Below, piece after piece: positions 6,803-7,906 of a stretch of 7,906 bases of DNA. Positions within the stretch are counted from its first letter, which is position 1; every line of letters starts with the position of its first letter. The position numbers and the translations under genes are program-made. Source of the DNA: an uncultured Clostridia bacterium (GTDB lineage: Bacteria > Bacillota_A > Clostridia > Oscillospirales > Ruminococcaceae); the NCBI GenBank assembly GCA_947169455.1, contig CAMVPV010000049.1, positions 1 to 7,906 of the forward strand, written 5' to 3'. Below the pieces are notes generated by a model. It made no database searches. It saw only the letters and a list, made by a program, of their open reading frames with translations, and was not told the origin of the DNA.

Positions 6803-7048
6803 CTACCCACAACTTAAGCGTAAAATGCGGCGTTAGCCGCAATCAAAGTTTTCGGTCAAGCCTTTTTCAAAAGGCTTGCGGGGTCGAGGGGCGGAGCCCT
6901 CGCCGCCGTCCGCAGACGGCGGAATTCCTATACAAAGAGCTCCGCAAGGGGGGTAGGAAAACAGTCCGGTGGACTGTTTTCCGTAGGGGGGACGCCCTGC
7001 GATAGAGGGCGTCCCCCCTATCCCACAATCCTTAAGTTGTGGATAGTG
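6801..7048. mobile_element. MITE-like non-autonomous element, 248 bases, with terminal inverted repeats and 10-base target duplication
   Basis: The ends are CACTACCCACAACTTAAG (6801-6818) and its near-perfect reverse complement (7031-7048, one mismatch in 18). Exact 10-base direct repeats ATAATTATAA flank the element. There is no open reading frame with a recognisable transposase; the interior is almost entirely GC-rich hairpins. Such short elements are moved by a transposase encoded elsewhere. The terminal sequence does not let me name the insertion-sequence family, and a duplication of about 10 bases fits more than one. It sits between two minus-strand lipoprotein genes and splits the promoter of the downstream one from its gene. 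A third, imperfect end-like copy (CTATCCCACAA, 7018-7028) lies just inside the right end. Confidence 0.85.
6826..7020. repeat. Tandem run of hairpins inside the element
   Basis: Successive inverted repeats are: TGCGGC/GCCGCA (6826-6841); a 10-base-pair stem CAAGCCTTTT/AAAAGGCTTG (6857-6878); CGAGGG/CCCTCG (6885-6902); CCGCCGTC/GACGGCGG (6903-6922); a 12-base-pair stem GGAAAACAGTCC/GGACTGTTTTCC (6956-6982); and a 15-base-pair stem TAGGGGGGACGCCCT (6984-6998) with its complement (7006-7020). Almost every base of the interior lies in one. Transcribed in either direction this would fold into a rod of stem-loops. None ends in a good U run on the minus strand, so they are not obvious terminators for the lipoprotein transcript. 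Confidence 0.85.
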
Positions 7049-7058
7049 ATAATTATAA
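7049..7058. repeat. Target site duplication, right copy
   Basis: ATAATTATAA directly follows the right terminal inverted repeat and equals 6791-6800. On the minus strand it contains the TATAAT (7057-7052) of a full-consensus promoter. Confidence 0.8.
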
Positions 7059-7080
7059 TGATTTTTCAGCGCAATGTCAA
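7052..7080 (-). promoter_or_regulatory. Consensus promoter split from its gene by the element insertion
   Basis: On the minus strand TTGACA (7080-7075), a 17-base spacer (7074-7058) and TATAAT (7057-7052) match the housekeeping consensus fully. It points toward the lipoprotein start at 6738. The -10 lies inside the right target duplication, so transcription would start inside the element's right end and run through all its hairpins. Removing the element and one duplication would leave the same promoter about 55 bases before the ATG, a normal spacing. Confidence 0.8.
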
Positions 7081-7148
7081 GGCTTTTCCGGTTATGATAA
7101 GCATTTGATATGATAGGGCGCGTTGTATAGAAAATACGGGGTGTGCGG

Positions 7149-7694
7149 TCATTCTGCGCGGATGAAGCCGACCTGAGCGGCTGTGCCCTCCTTGCAGTCT
7201 TCCCAGAAGAGCGTTCCGCCCTTGATATTGAACCTTGCCGTGCCGTCGGTATAGACGGTTTCGGGCTCCTGCATCTCACCGTCCGGTGCATAGTCTGTAC
7301 GGTTCAGCGTACCGCCGCCCGTGCATTCGATATATGTGCCGTCGTCGCTGCCTGTGCATGAATAATCCCACAGATAATCTGCGACCGCGCTGTGTGTGGA
7401 GACTTCAACGTCAAAGCTGCCGCTGTTCCCGTTGATAACGATGTAAAGGTCGTTGCCGTTCCACTGTTCTGTGCTCTCCCACTGACCGATATATTCTTCA
7501 AAGGGGTCAGACCCGCTTTCCGGCTCGGCTTCGGCGGATGCATCGGTGTCGGGCTGTGCTTCTGCTGTCGTTTCGGGCTCGGCGGCGGTAGTAGTTTCGG
7601 CGGCTGTTGATGCCGATGTTCCGGCGTCTGCTCCGCAGGCAGTCATTACAAGCACAGTGCTTATCACAGCAATAGTTATCATACTTTTTTTCAT
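7149..7694 (-). CDS. Small secreted lipoprotein with acidic Thr/Ala-rich linker
   Basis: The 181-residue protein has a short basic start (MKKS), a hydrophobic stretch (ITIAVISTVLVM, 6-17) and a lipobox-like VMTAC with Cys20. It is therefore a likely lipoprotein on the outer face of the membrane. Residues 21-63 are a low-complexity Ala/Thr/Glu/Pro spacer of the type that tethers domains through the cell wall. Residues 64-181 form one compact, probably beta-rich domain (YIGQWESTEQWNGNDLYIVI, 68-87; WDYSCTG, 109-115; YTDGTARFNIKGGTLFWED, 148-166) with Cys113 and Cys124 that could form a disulfide. Similar W/Y-rich domains occur in uncharacterised Clostridia lipoproteins, from memory; no function can be assigned. 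AAGGAG (7708-7703) lies eight bases before ATG at 7694. No terminator follows before the next promoter at 7080. Confidence 0.85.
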   Translation of the reverse strand: MKKSMITIAVISTVLVMTACGADAGTSASTAAETTTAAEPETTAEAQPDTDASAEAEPESGSDPFEEYIGQWESTEQWNGNDLYIVINGNSGSFDVEVSTHSAVADYLWDYSCTGSDDGTYIECTGGGTLNRTDYAPDGEMQEPETVYTDGTARFNIKGGTLFWEDCKEGTAAQVGFIRAE

Positions 7695-7728
7695 GCCATA
7701 TTCTCCTTATCCGGTAAGTTTATCTCAA

Positions 7729-7757
7729 TATATATCCGGCAGTTTTTCTGCTGTCAA
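7729..7757 (-). promoter_or_regulatory. Promoter of the small lipoprotein gene
   Basis: TTGACA (7757-7752), a 17-base spacer and TATATA (7734-7729) on the minus strand, 34 bases before the ATG at 7694. The spacer contains a small inverted repeat GCAG/CTGC (7751-7739). A second possible start is the extended -10 TGATATAAT at 7770-7762, which lacks a clear -35. Confidence 0.7.
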
Positions 7758-7789
7758 TAATATTATATCACAAGCCCGTGCAAAAAGAT

Positions 7790-7814
7790 AGTGTCCAAAA
7801 AGGACACTTTTTTT
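7790..7814 (+). terminator. Strong hairpin terminator, possibly bidirectional
   Basis: AGTGTCC (7790-7796), loop AAAAA, GGACACT (7802-7808), then T to 7814 (seven T): a classical intrinsic terminator on the plus strand. No plus-strand gene in the window feeds it. On the minus strand the same stem is followed by ATC then TTTTT (7785-7781), so it could instead end a leftward gene lying beyond the right edge and shield the lipoprotein promoter. Confidence 0.75.
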
Positions 7815-7851
7815 GCCGGAAATGCCGTGCATAGCAGAATTTCTGCATCGA

Positions 7852-7877
7852 GCCCCGCAATATTCGGGCGATTTTTT
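7852..7877 (+). terminator. Weak possible hairpin terminator near contig end
   Basis: GCCCCG (7852-7857) can pair with CGGGC (7865-7869) with one bulge, followed by GA and six T (7872-7877). A near-palindrome GCAGAA-T-TTCTGC lies just upstream (7834-7846). No coding region is visible in 7715-7883, so these may be tail sequences of a neighbouring unit not in view. Confidence 0.3.
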
Positions 7878-7883
7878 GACTTT

Positions 7884-7906
7884 AGATCGGAAGAGCGTCG
7901 TGTAGG
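7884..7906. other. Illumina adapter sequence (assembly artefact)
   Basis: The last 23 bases, beginning AGATCGGAAGAGCGTCGTGT, match the start of the standard TruSeq adapter read-through sequence. They are not part of the genome; the real insert ends at about 7883, where the contig was terminated by untrimmed reads. Confidence 0.97.

Noticed and set aside
6739..6810. In-frame upstream start (ATG 6810) for the lipoprotein
   Set aside because: It would add 24 polar residues before the signal peptide and start inside the element's end; AAGGAG serves the ATG at 6738 instead.
6804..7047. DnaA-box-like bases (CTATCCACA) in the element ends
   Set aside because: One mismatch to the box, only one good copy, and no dnaA, dnaN or AT-rich unwinding region nearby; better explained as terminal inverted repeats.
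7546..7791. Plus-strand frame opposite the second lipoprotein
   Set aside because: It is the antisense reading of the low-complexity Ala/Thr/Glu linker and has no ribosome site.

Overview
The window looks like a chromosomal contig end from an anaerobic gut-type Clostridia bacterium, probably Oscillospiraceae or a Ruminococcus-like relative. That is inferred from AAGGAG ribosome binding sites, moderate GC coding sequence with AT-rich spacers, an EFR1-type flavodoxin/ferredoxin, an HD-GYP sensor protein and small Thr/Ala/Glu-rich lipoproteins. No rRNA, tRNA, CRISPR array or phage gene was seen.

Layout: (1) 1-1965, minus strand: the first 655 residues of a membrane sensor ending in an HD-GYP cyclic-di-GMP phosphodiesterase domain; its 3' end is cut by the window edge. 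(2) 1966-2229: an AT-rich divergent control region. It holds a full-consensus TTGACA/17/TATAAT promoter for the sensor and an extended -10 promoter for the rightward operon. A repeated CAATTAATGA motif touches both. (3) 2230-4520, plus strand: a tight three-gene operon of EFR1 flavodoxin-ferredoxin, atypical SDR-type NAD(P)-binding protein and unknown six-helix membrane protein, closed by a hairpin terminator. (4) 4598-5239: an AT-richer zinc-ribbon protein of unknown function with a TTG start, lying between two copies of the same 28-base terminator hairpin. (5) 5318-5893: an FMN-dependent NAD(P)H oxidoreductase of the flavodoxin-like fold, whose 3' end overlaps by 19 bases a convergent lipoprotein gene (5875-6738, minus). 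(6) 6791-7058: a 248-base hairpin-packed MITE-like element with 18-base terminal inverted repeats and an exact 10-base target duplication. (7) 7149-7694, minus: a second small lipoprotein with its own promoter. (8) 7695-7883: promoter and a strong hairpin terminator. (9) 7884-7906: Illumina adapter sequence, not genome.

The most interesting observation is where the element landed. The minus-strand promoter TTGACA-17-TATAAT (7080 to 7052) points at the lipoprotein gene 5875-6738, and the duplicated target contains its TATAAT. The insertion therefore split a consensus promoter from its gene at the -10 box and duplicated the -10. It would place about 250 bases of hairpins in the leader of the transcript. 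The near end of the element also supplies the TG of a new extended -10 (TGTTATAAT) next to the second TATAAT copy. All of this is read directly from the bases; the effect on expression is inference.

Functionally the window mixes second-messenger sensing (HD-GYP), small redox proteins (EFR1, SDR, FMN oxidoreductase) and surface lipoproteins of unknown role. Nothing in the sequence proves these form one system.
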